This document shows positions 7,333 through 16,650 of a stretch of 64,000 nucleotides of DNA, piece by piece. Source of the stretch: Hymenobacter sp. BRD128 (lineage in GTDB: Bacteria; Bacteroidota; Bacteroidia; Cytophagales; Hymenobacteraceae). Within the stretch, counting starts at the first letter, position 1; every line of letters starts with the position of its first letter. Under the pieces are notes generated by a model, which did not search any database, had not been told where the DNA came from, and saw only the letters and a list, made by a program, of their open reading frames with translations. The position numbers were made by a program, and so were the translations under genes. The stretch covers positions 1,240,001-1,304,000 of the forward strand of contig NZ_CP053908.1 in assembly GCF_013256625.1 (NCBI RefSeq), given 5' to 3'.

Positions 7333-7947
7333 ATGGCTACCTCGCCGGTACTCCCTGCAAAACCTGCCGCTTCCCCTTCTTTTACCGCCGCCCCTATGCC
7401 TGCCACCACCGTTACTGCGCTCAGCGACGAAGCTTTGATGGCTCAGGTGCAGGCCGGCGACCTCGACCAGCTGACCGGGCTGTTTGAGCGCTACCACGGC
7501 CCGCTTTTCGGCTTCCTGGCTAGGCTGGCCAACGGCGACCGCGACCTGGCCCAGGACCTGACCCAGAACGTGTTTGTGCGGGTGCTGCGCTACCGCGCCA
7601 GCTACCAGCCGGGCCAGCCCTTCCGGGCCTGGGTCTACCAGCTGGCCCGCCACGTGTGGGCCGACCACTACCAGCGCCAGCGCCCCAGCGCCGACCTGGA
7701 AGAAGTAGAAAAAACCGCTGCCCACGGCCGCGCCGCCCAGGCCCAGCGCGCCGCCACCGACCAGCACCAGGCCCTGCACGAAGCGCTGGCCCTGCTGCCC
7801 GCCGCCCAGCGCGAGGTGCTGCTGCTGCACCGCTTCCAGGGCTTCGACTACGCCGAAATCGGCGAGCAGCTGGGCTGCACCGCCGGCGCGGCCAGGGTCA
7901 AGGCCCACCGGGCGCTGGATGCGTTAAGAAGGATTTACTTAAGCTAA
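7333..7947 (+). CDS. ECF-type RNA polymerase sigma factor
   Basis: A 204-residue sigma-70 family protein of extracytoplasmic-function size. Region 2 covers about residues 35-105: LMAQVQAGDLDQLTGLFERY, RDLAQDLTQNVFVRVLRY and FRAWVYQLARHVWADHYQR. Region 4 covers about 145-200 (LPAAQREVLLLHRFQGFDY, then the helix-turn-helix around IGEQLGCTAGAARVKAHRAL). The first 25 residues are Ala/Pro-rich, so ATG 7396 is a possible alternative start. The next gene, 54 bp downstream, is a membrane protein with an anti-sigma zinc motif, the usual arrangement for a sigma/anti-sigma pair. The downstream DUF4097 genes are probable targets or partners. Confidence 0.9.
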   Translation: MATSPVLPAKPAASPSFTAAPMPATTVTALSDEALMAQVQAGDLDQLTGLFERYHGPLFGFLARLANGDRDLAQDLTQNVFVRVLRYRASYQPGQPFRAWVYQLARHVWADHYQRQRPSADLEEVEKTAAHGRAAQAQRAATDQHQALHEALALLPAAQREVLLLHRFQGFDYAEIGEQLGCTAGAARVKAHRALDALRRIYLS

Positions 7948-8001
7948 CAGGTTGATTAGAAATAGCTACTCTTTGCCGCCTCACAATTTATCCTTACGCT
8001 A

Positions 8002-8880
8002 GTGTCTATCAACTCTCACCTAACTGACCCCGCCTGCGCCGAGCTGCGGCTCTGGCTGCCCGAGCTGGCCGACGGCCAGCCGCTGCCCCCCGAGGCGGCG
8101 CACCTGGCGGCGCACTTGCCGGCTTGCCCCGCCTGCCAGGCCGAGCTAGCCGAGCTGCGCCAACTCTTCAACGACCTCGACGCGCTGCCCGCCGAATTGC
8201 CCCCGCTAGCCATGCGCGACGACTTTCAGGCCCTGCTGGAGCAAGAAATGGCGAAGCTGGCCGCAGCTTCGCCCACCGGGCTGACCGCCCAGCGTGGTGG
8301 CCAGGCGCTAGCCGCTCCGGCTTCCGAGCAGGCGGCTAATAGTCAGAAAATCAGCTTTAACCAGCAGTGGCTCCGGGTGGCGGCTAGCGTGGCGCTGGTG
8401 GCGGTGGGCGCCATCCTGGGCCTGCTGCTGCGCGGTGGCCAGCCGGCCGCCCCGCTGGCCCAGGCCGACCAGCCACCGCAACAAACGCTGTCGACTAAGC
8501 TGGCGGCGGCGCGGCAGCAGCCGGCCACGGCCAGCCAGCGCTTGCAGCTGGTGAGCCAGGCCCCGGCCCTCGTGACGGAGCCCAACGACCCGGCCGTGCT
8601 TACCCTTATTCACACGCTTGATACCGACCCCAATCCCAACGTGCGGCTGGCCGCCTGCGAGGCGCTGGTGCGCCTGCGCAACGACCCGCGCGTGGGCCCG
8701 GCCCTGGTGGAGGCCTTGCCCCTGCAAACCGACCCCAACGTGCAGATTACCCTCATCGATGCCCTCGTAACGCTGCGCGAAAAGCGCGCCGTGCCCCAGC
8801 TCGAAGAGCTAGCCCAAAAGCGCGACGCCCTGCCCGCCGTGCGCCTGCAAGCCGAGAGCGGCCTGGGTCAATTGATTTAA
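8002..8880 (+). CDS. Membrane zinc-finger (anti-sigma-like) protein with HEAT repeats
   Basis: A 292-residue protein beginning with GTG. The N-terminus carries the anti-sigma zinc motif H-x3-C-x2-C (His38, Cys42, Cys45). A single transmembrane helix follows at about residues 118-140 (VAASVALVAVGAILGLLL). The C-terminal 100 residues contain HEAT-type repeats, for example PNVRLAACEALVRL and PNVQITLIDALVTL followed by KRAVPQLEELA. This is the expected topology for a protein that holds the upstream sigma factor at the membrane and senses through its periplasmic part. Pairing with the sigma gene is inferred from order and spacing. HEAT repeats in place of a typical sensor domain are less common but not unique. 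Confidence 0.82.
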   Translation: MSINSHLTDPACAELRLWLPELADGQPLPPEAAHLAAHLPACPACQAELAELRQLFNDLDALPAELPPLAMRDDFQALLEQEMAKLAAASPTGLTAQRGGQALAAPASEQAANSQKISFNQQWLRVAASVALVAVGAILGLLLRGGQPAAPLAQADQPPQQTLSTKLAAARQQPATASQRLQLVSQAPALVTEPNDPAVLTLIHTLDTDPNPNVRLAACEALVRLRNDPRVGPALVEALPLQTDPNVQITLIDALVTLREKRAVPQLEELAQKRDALPAVRLQAESGLGQLI

Positions 8881-9021
8881 TAACAATAAGCTACCTGATT
8901 GCCAAGCGGCGTGGCACGCCGCCTCTGGAAAATCCCACCGCGCAGGTTTTGGCAGCGGGTGGGGGAGCGTGGTGCCACCGCGCTTTGCTGGCTGCCTGGT
9001 TTTTTCTTTCGCCCTCCTCTT

Positions 9022-9804
9022 ATGAAAAAGTTTGTTCTACTTCCGCTGCTAGCCCTCGGGCTGGCCCTGCCGGCCGCCCTGCGCGCCCAGGAGTTTAAAA
9101 TGAGATTTCCCAATGCTACTAACCGCAAAGTGGTGCTCGACCTGCGCGGCAGCGACGTGACGGTGGAAGGCTACAGCGGCGATGAACTGCAAATCCGGGG
9201 CACCGGCCATTTTGAGGCGCCCCCGTCCTCGGCCATTGGCCTGCGCCCCATCTACAGCGGCGGGGTCGACAACACGCACCTGGGCTTGGCCGTGACGACC
9301 GAGGGCGCTAATACCCTGCGGGTGGCCCGCGCCTCGCACAGCGACGGCCACTACACAGTGCGTGTGCCGCGCCAGACCGATGTGCTCTTCAACTCGGACC
9401 CCATGGGCGGCTCTGACGACCTCACTATCCGCGACCTGAGCGGGCGCATCGAAGCGCGGCTGCTCTCGGGCGATATGCGCCTGCTGAACGTGAGCGGCCC
9501 GGTGGTGGCCAATACCGTGAGCGGCGACATCAAGGTGCAATTCAGCGCCACCCCTAGCCAGCCCAGCGCCATTACCTCGGTGAGCGGCGACGTGGACGTG
9601 ACACTACCCGCCAATGCCAAAGTGACGCTCTCCATGCGCTCGATTTCGGGCGAAATCTACACCGACTTCGACCTCAATCTCGACGGGGGCAACGGCCTGC
9701 GCCACGTGGGCGGCCAAACCGTGGAGGGCCGGGCCAACGGCGGCGGCGCCAGCTTCTCGCTCAAATCGGTGAGCGGCGACGTGTTTGTGCGCAAGGCCAA
9801 GTAG
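9022..9804 (+). CDS. Exported DUF4097-family beta-strand repeat protein (first of two)
   Basis: A 260-residue protein with a clear signal peptide (MKKFVLLPLLALGLALPAA, cleaved after ALRAQ). The rest is a DUF4097-type repeat in which short strands end in SGD turns (LSGRIEARLLSGDMRLLNV, TVSGDIKVQF, SVSGDVDVTL, SISGEIYTDF, SVSGDVFVRK). This pattern folds as a stacked beta-solenoid. The ATG at 9022 is the only one that opens with a signal peptide; the longer frame upstream does not. It follows the anti-sigma gene by 141 bp. Function is not established for the family, but an envelope location and control by the adjacent sigma factor are reasonable. Confidence 0.82.
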   Translation: MKKFVLLPLLALGLALPAALRAQEFKMRFPNATNRKVVLDLRGSDVTVEGYSGDELQIRGTGHFEAPPSSAIGLRPIYSGGVDNTHLGLAVTTEGANTLRVARASHSDGHYTVRVPRQTDVLFNSDPMGGSDDLTIRDLSGRIEARLLSGDMRLLNVSGPVVANTVSGDIKVQFSATPSQPSAITSVSGDVDVTLPANAKVTLSMRSISGEIYTDFDLNLDGGNGLRHVGGQTVEGRANGGGASFSLKSVSGDVFVRKAK

Positions 9805-9836
9805 TAGCGGCTCCCCATAAAAACGGGGCGGGCCTT

Positions 9837-9864
9837 GTCATTGCTTCGCTGTGCTCGCGATGAC
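9837..9864. repeat. Short inverted repeat of the GTCATTGC family
   Basis: GTCATTGC and GCGATGAC (one mismatch) flank 12 nt in the gap between the two DUF4097 genes. A longer and perfect version of the same repeat is at 25846-25903. Confidence 0.4.
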
Positions 9865-9905
9865 GGTATTTTCTACTTTATCCATCAGAGCTTAACTCCT
9901 TCACC

Positions 9906-10775
9906 ATGAATCGTTTTTTATTCGCTGCCCTGCTGCTGCTCGGTGGCCTGCGCCCGGCCCTGGCCCAGCGCGTAGTAACCCAAACTGCTAGCCTGGCCGC
10001 CGGCCAGGGCGTGTACTTGGACCTCAAATACGCCCACACCATTCGGGTGCGGCCGGGGGCTAGCCTCAGCGTGCAGGCGAAGGTCACCATCAACGATAAT
10101 GCCCAAAACGACCTCTACAGCCTGGCGCTGGAAAAAGGCGACGGCGAGCTGAGCGTAGTCGAAAAGCTCGACGAAGACAAGCTGCGCCAGAGCCATTACC
10201 AAGGTGATTGTGAAGGCGGTAGCCGCAACAACTCGAATGGCGGCCTGCACGGCGGCTACACCCGCTCGGGCAAAACCGGCGGGCTGCGCCCCACCGTGAG
10301 CTACCACCAGGGCGAGTACAGCTACTGCGCCAAAATCGACTACGACGTGACCATGCCCGCCGGCGCGGCCCTGCGCATCAGCACCCTCAGCGGCGATGTG
10401 GACCTGAGCGGCTTGGGTGGCGCCATCACTGTCAAGACCGTGAGCGGCGACCTGCTGCTGAGCGCCCTCACCGGTCCGGTTAATGTGCGCAGCGTGAGTG
10501 GCGATGTGAAGCTCAACCAAGTGAGCGGCAGCGCAATAGAGGCCATGAGTGTCAGCGGTGATGTGGACTTGAGCTGGCCGCCTGCCAAGGCCGCCGAGCT
10601 GAGCCTGAAATCCATCTCGGGCGAGGTCTACGCCGACCCGGCCGTGAGCTTCAGCAACCTGAAAGCGCGCAGCTACGTGGGCTACCAGCTGCACGGCAGC
10701 TACGGCCACGGTGGCGGCCCCCTGGTGAAGCTCGAATCGGTGAGCGGCGACATCTTCTTCCGCAAGCAACCCTAG
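9906..10775 (+). CDS. Exported DUF4097-family beta-strand repeat protein (second of two)
   Basis: A 289-residue paralogue of the preceding gene with its own signal peptide (MNRFLFAALLLLGGLRPALA). The first half has VYLDLKYAHTIRVRPGASLS and a Gly/Asn/Ser-rich insertion near residues 105-125 that the first copy lacks. The second half (about 155-289) is the strand repeat, with at least six SGD or SGE turns spaced about 19-24 residues apart. Sharing of motif and neighbourhood suggests a tandem duplication followed by divergence. The two products may act together at the envelope; no catalytic residues are evident. Confidence 0.82.
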   Translation: MNRFLFAALLLLGGLRPALAQRVVTQTASLAAGQGVYLDLKYAHTIRVRPGASLSVQAKVTINDNAQNDLYSLALEKGDGELSVVEKLDEDKLRQSHYQGDCEGGSRNNSNGGLHGGYTRSGKTGGLRPTVSYHQGEYSYCAKIDYDVTMPAGAALRISTLSGDVDLSGLGGAITVKTVSGDLLLSALTGPVNVRSVSGDVKLNQVSGSAIEAMSVSGDVDLSWPPAKAAELSLKSISGEVYADPAVSFSNLKARSYVGYQLHGSYGHGGGPLVKLESVSGDIFFRKQP

Positions 10776-10820
10776 CGCTGGGGCGGTGATGGCTAAATAT
10801 ATTGCAGGAAGAAAGTAGTT

Positions 10821-11495
10821 ATGAAAAGCGTTATCCTGCTGCTAGATTCTGGGCTGCCCTTTGCTGCGCTGGCGCAGGCTAGCGCCGCCCGGCCCGACAG
10901 CATGACTATCACCATCCGCCCCGGCTCTGACAACCCCGAGCTGCACCAGTTGATGGCCAACGTACTGCATGTCGAGAAGTGGCACATCGAAGCGCGCAGC
11001 CCCGGGTTAGCCGGCCAGCGGTTTCACCTTACCTACCAAGAAGTTATCAACGGGGTGGCTGGCCCCGAGCAGGAGCTGACCGGCAGCCCCACCCGGCAGC
11101 CGCGCTTCGATAAGCTAGGCAATTTTACCATGGACGCCTTTGCCCATCAGGCCACCGAAACCACCCTGCTCAATCAATTTTATTACGCCGCCGGGGGTGT
11201 CGAAAAAACCTTCACGGCCCTGCCCGGCCAAAGCGCCCGCTACCGCCTGAGCCCAAATCTGTGGACCTATAAAGCGCTGAAGTCGCTGGGGCCGCCCGTG
11301 CCCGGCCAGCAGCCTACCGCCGCGCATACGTTTCCGGTGGGCAAAAAAGTGCCGTTTTTAGTTTACACCCTGCCTTACAAGTCTGGCGATTACCTCCTGT
11401 ATTGCGACGTGATTCAAAGTAAAGTGCCAGTGAACGAGTGGTTTGCGAAATTTAAAATCACCCACTTCGTGGTTTACAACCTGGTAGTGGAATAG
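10821..11495 (+). CDS. Hypothetical exported protein
   Basis: A 224-residue protein of unknown family. The N-terminus ends in LPFAALAQA like a signal peptide, but the hydrophobic core is interrupted by Asp-Ser (LLLDSGLPF), which is unusual and may be tolerated or reflect a divergent start. The body has HVEKWHIEARSPGLAGQRFH, an FTMDAF segment and a C-terminus rich in aromatic beta-type stretches (FKITHFVVYNLVVE). I see no zinc, nucleotide or lipoprotein motif. It follows the second DUF4097 gene by 45 bp on the same strand and may belong to that unit. Confidence 0.6.
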   Translation: MKSVILLLDSGLPFAALAQASAARPDSMTITIRPGSDNPELHQLMANVLHVEKWHIEARSPGLAGQRFHLTYQEVINGVAGPEQELTGSPTRQPRFDKLGNFTMDAFAHQATETTLLNQFYYAAGGVEKTFTALPGQSARYRLSPNLWTYKALKSLGPPVPGQQPTAAHTFPVGKKVPFLVYTLPYKSGDYLLYCDVIQSKVPVNEWFAKFKITHFVVYNLVVE

Positions 11496-11650
11496 GGGCT
11501 AGCCCTGGGGCCCGACCCCAGCCAACGCGCCGGCCGGCCCGGCGCCCGGCCCACTACGAACCGCCTGAAAAAATACTTAGGGTGCCAGACAACGGCCGGG
11601 CTTATTCCCGTGTCTATGGCCCTGCTGCCCGTTAAATTCACCCACCCACC

Positions 11651-14266
11651 ATGGTTTCTTTTCTAGCTAAGCAGTGGCTTTTTGGCCTGTTGCTGGGCTG
11701 CTGTTGCCTGGCCGGAGCTAGCCCGGCCGCCGCCCAAACAAGCCTGCCTGCCGCTCCGGCGGCCACGGCCACCCCGCGCCGCCAGCTGGCGGCCCAGCGC
11801 ACGGCTAGCCCCGTCAAGCTCGATGGCCTGCTCGACGACGCGGCCTGGGCTACGGCCCCCGTAGCCGGGCAGTTTACGGAATTCAAGCCGCGCCCCGGCC
11901 GGCCCGAGCGCCTGCCCACCGAAGTGCGCGTGCTCTACGACGATGCGGCGCTGTACGTGGGTGCCAAGCTAGTTGAAGTAAGCCCCGACAGCATCAAGCG
12001 CGAGCTGACCCAGCGCGACAACGGCGGCAACACCGATTTCTTCGCCATTTTTCTCGACCCTTACCGCGACCACCTTAACGGCTACGGCTTTATCGTGCAA
12101 AGCACGGGCGTACAGATAGATAACCGCTACTCGCCCGCCAACGGCGAGGATGGTGCCTGGAACGCCGTGTGGGACAGCCGCGTGGCGCTGCTGCCCGGCG
12201 GCAAGGGCTGGAGCGTCGAAATTCGGATTCCGTACTCGGCCATTCGCTTTGCGCCGGCGCCGGTCCAAACCTGGGGCGTGAACTTCATGCGCCAGCGCAA
12301 AAAAGATAACCAGCAGTTCTTCTGGAATCCCATTCAGCCGCAGGTGGATGGGTTCGTGAACCAGTGGGGCGAGCTCACCAACCTCGAAAACCTGCACCCG
12401 CCGCTGCGCCTCTCGCTCACGCCCTACGTGAGTGCCTACGCCAACCACTACCCCTACAACGAGCAAGGCAAGCGCAACACCAGCACCAGCTTCAATGCCG
12501 GGGCCGACCTCAAGTGGGGTATCAATGAGAGCTTTACGCTCGATGCCACGCTGGTGCCCGATTTCGGGCAGACTATCAGCGACAACCAGGTGCTCAACCT
12601 CTCGCCCTTCGAGGTGCAGTATCAGGAAAACCGGCCGTTTTTTACTGAGGGCACCGAGCTTTTCAACAAAGGCGGCCTGTTTTACTCGCGGCGGGTGGGG
12701 GCGCAGCCGCTGGGCTTCAACGACGTGGCGGGGCTAGCCGGGCAGGGAGGCGCCCTGAATAAGGGCGAATTTCTCTACCACAACCCCGGCGTGACGCGCC
12801 TGCTCAATGCCACCAAGGTATCGGGGCGCACCAGCAAGGGCCTGGGCATTGGGGTGTTTAATGCCGTGTCGGCGGCCAGCTACGCCACGGTGCAGGACTC
12901 GGCCAGCGGCCGGCAGCGCGACGTGCTGACCCAGCCGCTGACCAACTACAACATCGTGGTGCTCGACCAGAGCCTGCCGCACAATTCTTACGTGTCGCTC
13001 ATCAACACCAACGTGACGCGCGCCGGCAGCACCTACGACGCCAACGTGACGGCCGGCCTCTTCCGCTTCGTAGACAAGAAAAACCAGTATGCTTTCCAGG
13101 GCCAGCTCAACTATTCGCAGCGGCGCGGCCTGAATATGTACTCCGAAACGCCGGTGAGCGACCCGCACGGCTACAAATACTACCTCAACTACGGCAAGAT
13201 TTCGGGCAACTGGACCTGGAACGTGGACCACGGCATCGAGTCGGATACCTACAACCCCAACGACCTGGGTATCCTGTTTGGCAACAACAACGTGAGCCAG
13301 TCGGCCACCGTGAATTACAACAAGTACCAGTCGTTCTGGAAGGTAAACAACTTCTATTCTTCGCTGGGTGTGTACCACTCGGCCCTGTTTCAGCCTCTGC
13401 TCTACCAGAACGCGGGTATTTACGGCAACGCCAACACCACCTTCACCAAGAGCTTCCTGACGACGGGCTTCAACGTAAACCTCGACCTCTTCAAGCACGA
13501 TTTTTATGAGCCGCGCACCTCGCCGCTCGGGGCCTACTACGTGCGGGTGCCCACCAGCTTTAACCTGGGCGCGTTTGCCTCGTCGGACTACCGCAAGAAG
13601 CTGGCTTACGATGTGAACGCGGGCATCCGGCCCTACGCCCTCGACGACCGCCTCCCTGACCGGCCGCGCCGCTACGGCTTCGGCCTCACCCTGAGCCCCC
13701 GGTACCGCGTGAGCGATAAGCTGAATTTTCGCTACACGTTTGATTATAGCTTGAAAGTGAACCAGGTAGGCTACGTCAATGATGGCTTTGATGTAAGCCA
13801 GCCCATCGACCAAACGTACAGCGCGCTGCTGGGCCCCGACGTGCTGCTGGGCCGGCGCAACGTGACCACCTTTACCAACACGCTCACGACCAACTACACC
13901 TTCACCAACCGGATTTCGTTTACGATGCGCATCCGGCACTACGTGAGCGCGGTGCGCTACTTCGACTTTGCCCGCCTGCGGCCCGGTGGCGCGGAGGAGG
14001 AGCTGCCCGGCTACCAGCGCAACCACGACACGAGCTTCAACGCCTTCAACGTGGATGCCTCGCTGGTGTGGTGGTTTGCGCCCGGCTCGCAGGTGAGCCT
14101 GGTGTATAAAGACGCCACCGCCAGCTACCTGCTCGGCAACGAGGCCACGCCGCTTTACTTCGACAACCTGGCCAACGTGGCCAATACCCCGCACAATAAT
14201 AACGTGTCCATCAAGGTACTGTATTACCTCGACTACCTGACGCTGCGGGCGCGGCGCCGGGCCTAG
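11651..14266 (+). CDS. DUF5916 outer-membrane protein with N-terminal CBM9-like domain
   Basis: An 871-residue secreted protein. The signal peptide ends near AAAQ (about residue 29). Residues about 50-245 resemble the CBM9-like sugar-binding fold: VKLDGLLDDAAWATA, VRVLYDDAALYVGA, then DFFAIFLDPYRDHLNGYGF and GWSVEIRIPYSAIRF. The remainder matches DUF5916, opening with WGVNFMRQRKKDNQQFFW and containing FQYxENRPFF-like text (EVQYQENRPFFTEGTELF); its many alternating aromatic strands suggest a C-terminal outer-membrane barrel. Function is unproven; a role in handling surface polysaccharide is an inference from the CBM9 part. It ends 4 bp before the stop of the convergent subtilase gene. Confidence 0.85.
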   Translation: MVSFLAKQWLFGLLLGCCCLAGASPAAAQTSLPAAPAATATPRRQLAAQRTASPVKLDGLLDDAAWATAPVAGQFTEFKPRPGRPERLPTEVRVLYDDAALYVGAKLVEVSPDSIKRELTQRDNGGNTDFFAIFLDPYRDHLNGYGFIVQSTGVQIDNRYSPANGEDGAWNAVWDSRVALLPGGKGWSVEIRIPYSAIRFAPAPVQTWGVNFMRQRKKDNQQFFWNPIQPQVDGFVNQWGELTNLENLHPPLRLSLTPYVSAYANHYPYNEQGKRNTSTSFNAGADLKWGINESFTLDATLVPDFGQTISDNQVLNLSPFEVQYQENRPFFTEGTELFNKGGLFYSRRVGAQPLGFNDVAGLAGQGGALNKGEFLYHNPGVTRLLNATKVSGRTSKGLGIGVFNAVSAASYATVQDSASGRQRDVLTQPLTNYNIVVLDQSLPHNSYVSLINTNVTRAGSTYDANVTAGLFRFVDKKNQYAFQGQLNYSQRRGLNMYSETPVSDPHGYKYYLNYGKISGNWTWNVDHGIESDTYNPNDLGILFGNNNVSQSATVNYNKYQSFWKVNNFYSSLGVYHSALFQPLLYQNAGIYGNANTTFTKSFLTTGFNVNLDLFKHDFYEPRTSPLGAYYVRVPTSFNLGAFASSDYRKKLAYDVNAGIRPYALDDRLPDRPRRYGFGLTLSPRYRVSDKLNFRYTFDYSLKVNQVGYVNDGFDVSQPIDQTYSALLGPDVLLGRRNVTTFTNTLTTNYTFTNRISFTMRIRHYVSAVRYFDFARLRPGGAEEELPGYQRNHDTSFNAFNVDASLVWWFAPGSQVSLVYKDATASYLLGNEATPLYFDNLANVANTPHNNNVSIKVLYYLDYLTLRARRRA

Positions 14267-14270
14267 CCCC

Positions 14271-15899
14271 CTAGTGGGCAGCCGTGAGCAGCGCGGCCTG
14301 CTGCACGGCCGCGTAGAGATTGACGATGCCGCCTGAGCGCGAGAGGCTGGCAAAATCGACCAGCGTTTTGGAGCCCGGCTGCGCCACCTTGGTGTGGTAG
14401 GGCACCGCCGACTGCACCAGGCACTGCTTGAGCTGGGCGGCCGTGAGCTGAGGGAAATAAGCCTTGAGCACCGCCGCCACGCCCGCCACTACCGGCGCGG
14501 CCATGCTGGTGCCGCTGTGGGTAGCGTAGGTGTTGCCGGGCGCGCAGGAGTAGATATCGACGCCCGGCGCAAACAGGTCAACGCTCTGCGGGCCGAAGTT
14601 GGAGAAGCTGCCCGCCAGCTCGGCAGTGTTGGTGCGGCTGCTGGCGCCCACCGTGAGCAGGTTCGGAATGAGCTCGCCGCTGAGGTAGCGGGCCGAGGGG
14701 TAGCCGGTATCGGTGTCGATGTTGCGGCTGTCATTGCCGGCGGCGTGCACCAGCAGCACCCCCTTTTGCTCGGCATACTGCATGGCGGCATCCACGGTGG
14801 CCTTGTCGGGCGAGAAGTCTTTGCCAAAGCTCATGCTAATAATCTGGGCCCCATTATCGACGGCGTAGCGAATGGCGTTGGCCACGTCTTTGTCGCGCTC
14901 GTCGCCGCTAGGCACGGCCCGCACGCTCATGATGCGCACGGCCCCGGCCACGCCCTCCACGCCCCGCTGGTCGGTGCGCACGGCCCCGATAATGCCCGCG
15001 CAGTGCGTGCCGTGCGAGGCGTCGGGGCCCTGGCTGTCGGGGTTGCCGTAGCCGGTCTGGGTCAGGTTGGTGGGGTCGTCGCCCACCAGCGGGCGCGGGT
15101 TATAGGCCAGGTTCAGGTTCTTCTCCACCCGGTTCTGGTAGTGCTCCACGGCCTCGCGCAAGTCCTTGAGCGCTACCTCGGCGCTAGCGAAGTTATTCTT
15201 TTGCAAGAAGTTGTAAAGCGGGGTGGCGTACTTCACGTCGGGTCGCGTGAGGCTGGCCTGGCGCAGCACTTCCAGGTCGAGCAGCGGCACGCCCAGCTCG
15301 CTTTTGACCTGCGTATAGATGGCCGTGTTGCTGGCTAGGGCTCCGCGTAGGCGGTTGTAGCGCTCTTCTTCGGTCAGGCGGGTTTTCTCGTAGCTGGCCT
15401 TTACTTTTTCGTAAAGGTCAAACTGCGCCTGCTCGGCCGGCGCCACGTTTTTTCGCTTTTTTCCTTCAAACTGCGGGCGCAACTGAGCGTAGAGGCGCAC
15501 CTGCTCCAGGCGCTCGAAGCCCACGTTCTGGCCATCCTTGCCACCTAAAAAATTCCAGCCCCGCACGTCGTCTACGTAGCCGTTGTGGTCGTCGTCTTGG
15601 CCATTGCCAGCTACTTCTTTGGCATTGCGCCACAAAATAGGCTTCAGCTCGGCGTGGGCCGAGTCGATACCCGAGTCGATAACGGCCACCAGCACCGGCG
15701 TGGCCGTGCGTCCCGCCAGCAGCTCACGGTAGGCGCGGTCGGCGCTAATGCCGGGCACGCCATCGGCCTGCTGGTCAAGGTGCTGCCAGCGCTGAATGGG
15801 GGTAAGCACGGCTTGGGCCCGTGCCGTGAGGGCTGCCCCGGCTAGTACGCCGCCCAGGCCCAAACGCAGAAAAAATGAACGAGTAGCACTTGAAGCCAT
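14271..15899 (-). CDS. Secreted S8-family (subtilisin-like) serine peptidase
   Basis: A 542-residue exported subtilase. A signal peptide ends near ALTARAQ (about 28). The catalytic triad is intact: Asp75 in VAVIDSGID, His296 in SHGTHCAGI, and Ser465 in HSGTSMAAPVVAG. The 220-residue gap between Asp and His is much longer than in classical subtilisins; it holds a lysine-rich helical insert (about residues 120-265), a feature of some Bacteroidota S8 enzymes. No Por-type C-terminal sorting domain is visible, so it is probably periplasmic or exported by another route. It converges with the DUF5916 gene, leaving almost no space for a terminator. Confidence 0.9.
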   Translation of the reverse strand: MASSATRSFFLRLGLGGVLAGAALTARAQAVLTPIQRWQHLDQQADGVPGISADRAYRELLAGRTATPVLVAVIDSGIDSAHAELKPILWRNAKEVAGNGQDDDHNGYVDDVRGWNFLGGKDGQNVGFERLEQVRLYAQLRPQFEGKKRKNVAPAEQAQFDLYEKVKASYEKTRLTEEERYNRLRGALASNTAIYTQVKSELGVPLLDLEVLRQASLTRPDVKYATPLYNFLQKNNFASAEVALKDLREAVEHYQNRVEKNLNLAYNPRPLVGDDPTNLTQTGYGNPDSQGPDASHGTHCAGIIGAVRTDQRGVEGVAGAVRIMSVRAVPSGDERDKDVANAIRYAVDNGAQIISMSFGKDFSPDKATVDAAMQYAEQKGVLLVHAAGNDSRNIDTDTGYPSARYLSGELIPNLLTVGASSRTNTAELAGSFSNFGPQSVDLFAPGVDIYSCAPGNTYATHSGTSMAAPVVAGVAAVLKAYFPQLTAAQLKQCLVQSAVPYHTKVAQPGSKTLVDFASLSRSGGIVNLYAAVQQAALLTAAH

Positions 15900-15963
15900 A
15901 TGCGGTGATTTGGGAATAAGAATAAAAGCCGGCCGCGAAGCTAAGCGCCAGTTAGTAACCCGC

Positions 15964-16614
15964 CTAATTGGTGCCTCGCACGCGGCGCGCCCCGGTCGCC
16001 AGCGCCAGGCTGAGGCCGGCGGCCAGCGGCAGCGCTAGGGGACCCAGCTGGTGCAAAGCCGCCGCCCCGTCCAGCGCCCCAGCCAGAAAAGCCAGCCACA
16101 GCATGACCGGCCAGAGCCAGTCCTGGGCCGGGGCCTGGCCGCTGAGCCAGTCGGCCAGGCCTGTGCCAAAGCGCACGAGCGTGCCCGTCACAAACGTGAG
16201 GCTGACTTTGACGCGGCCCACCTCGTGCACCGAGGCATTGAGCGCGCCCATGGCAAGCACCAGGCAAGCAATAGTAGCCGCCGGCCAGGTGTAGGCTAGC
16301 AGCAGTAAGGCCGCTATTGCCAATAAAATCAAGGTGTTGCCCCACGAGCCGGCCCAGCGGTGCAGCAGGCTGCCGCCCACCACGCCCGCCACGAATAGTG
16401 CCACTACGCCGGCGAGCTCACCGGCCTTGCCTACATTTTCCTGGGCCATGGCCACGCCCAGCGAGGTGGTATTGCCGCTCATAAATGATACGAAGAGCCC
16501 CGCAAACCGCAGGTAGCCCACGGCATCGACGTAGCCGGCCAGCGCCACCAGGGCCAGCGTGAAGCTCAGGGCGCCCAGGGGCAGGTGCGAGGAAGTAGGA
16601 GAGGTGCCTGGCAT
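15964..16614 (-). CDS. DUF1275 (YoaK-type) integral membrane protein
   Basis: A 216-residue membrane protein with about six hydrophobic segments. The family signature is at the start: ALVALAGYVDAVGYLRF followed by GLFVSFMSGNTTSLGV, with the conserved FxSxMSGNT. Further conserved glycine-rich helices and VKVSLTFVTGTLVRFGTGLA follow. The function of DUF1275 proteins is not known. I use ATG 16612-16614; an in-frame ATG 18 codons earlier would add a segment not seen in the family and would reach into the region shared with the pectate lyase promoter. The two genes are divergent. Confidence 0.85.
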   Translation of the reverse strand: MPGTSPTSSHLPLGALSFTLALVALAGYVDAVGYLRFAGLFVSFMSGNTTSLGVAMAQENVGKAGELAGVVALFVAGVVGGSLLHRWAGSWGNTLILLAIAALLLLAYTWPAATIACLVLAMGALNASVHEVGRVKVSLTFVTGTLVRFGTGLADWLSGQAPAQDWLWPVMLWLAFLAGALDGAAALHQLGPLALPLAAGLSLALATGARRVRGTN

Positions 16615-16650
16615 AGAAATAGGATAGTGCCGCGCCGCTACGGCCGCCAG

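Noticed and set aside
12734..14353. A 539-codon open frame on the minus strand
   Set aside because: It is antisense to the well-supported DUF5916 gene, has biased His/Val/Arg content and matches no family; high-GC DNA gives such long shadow frames.
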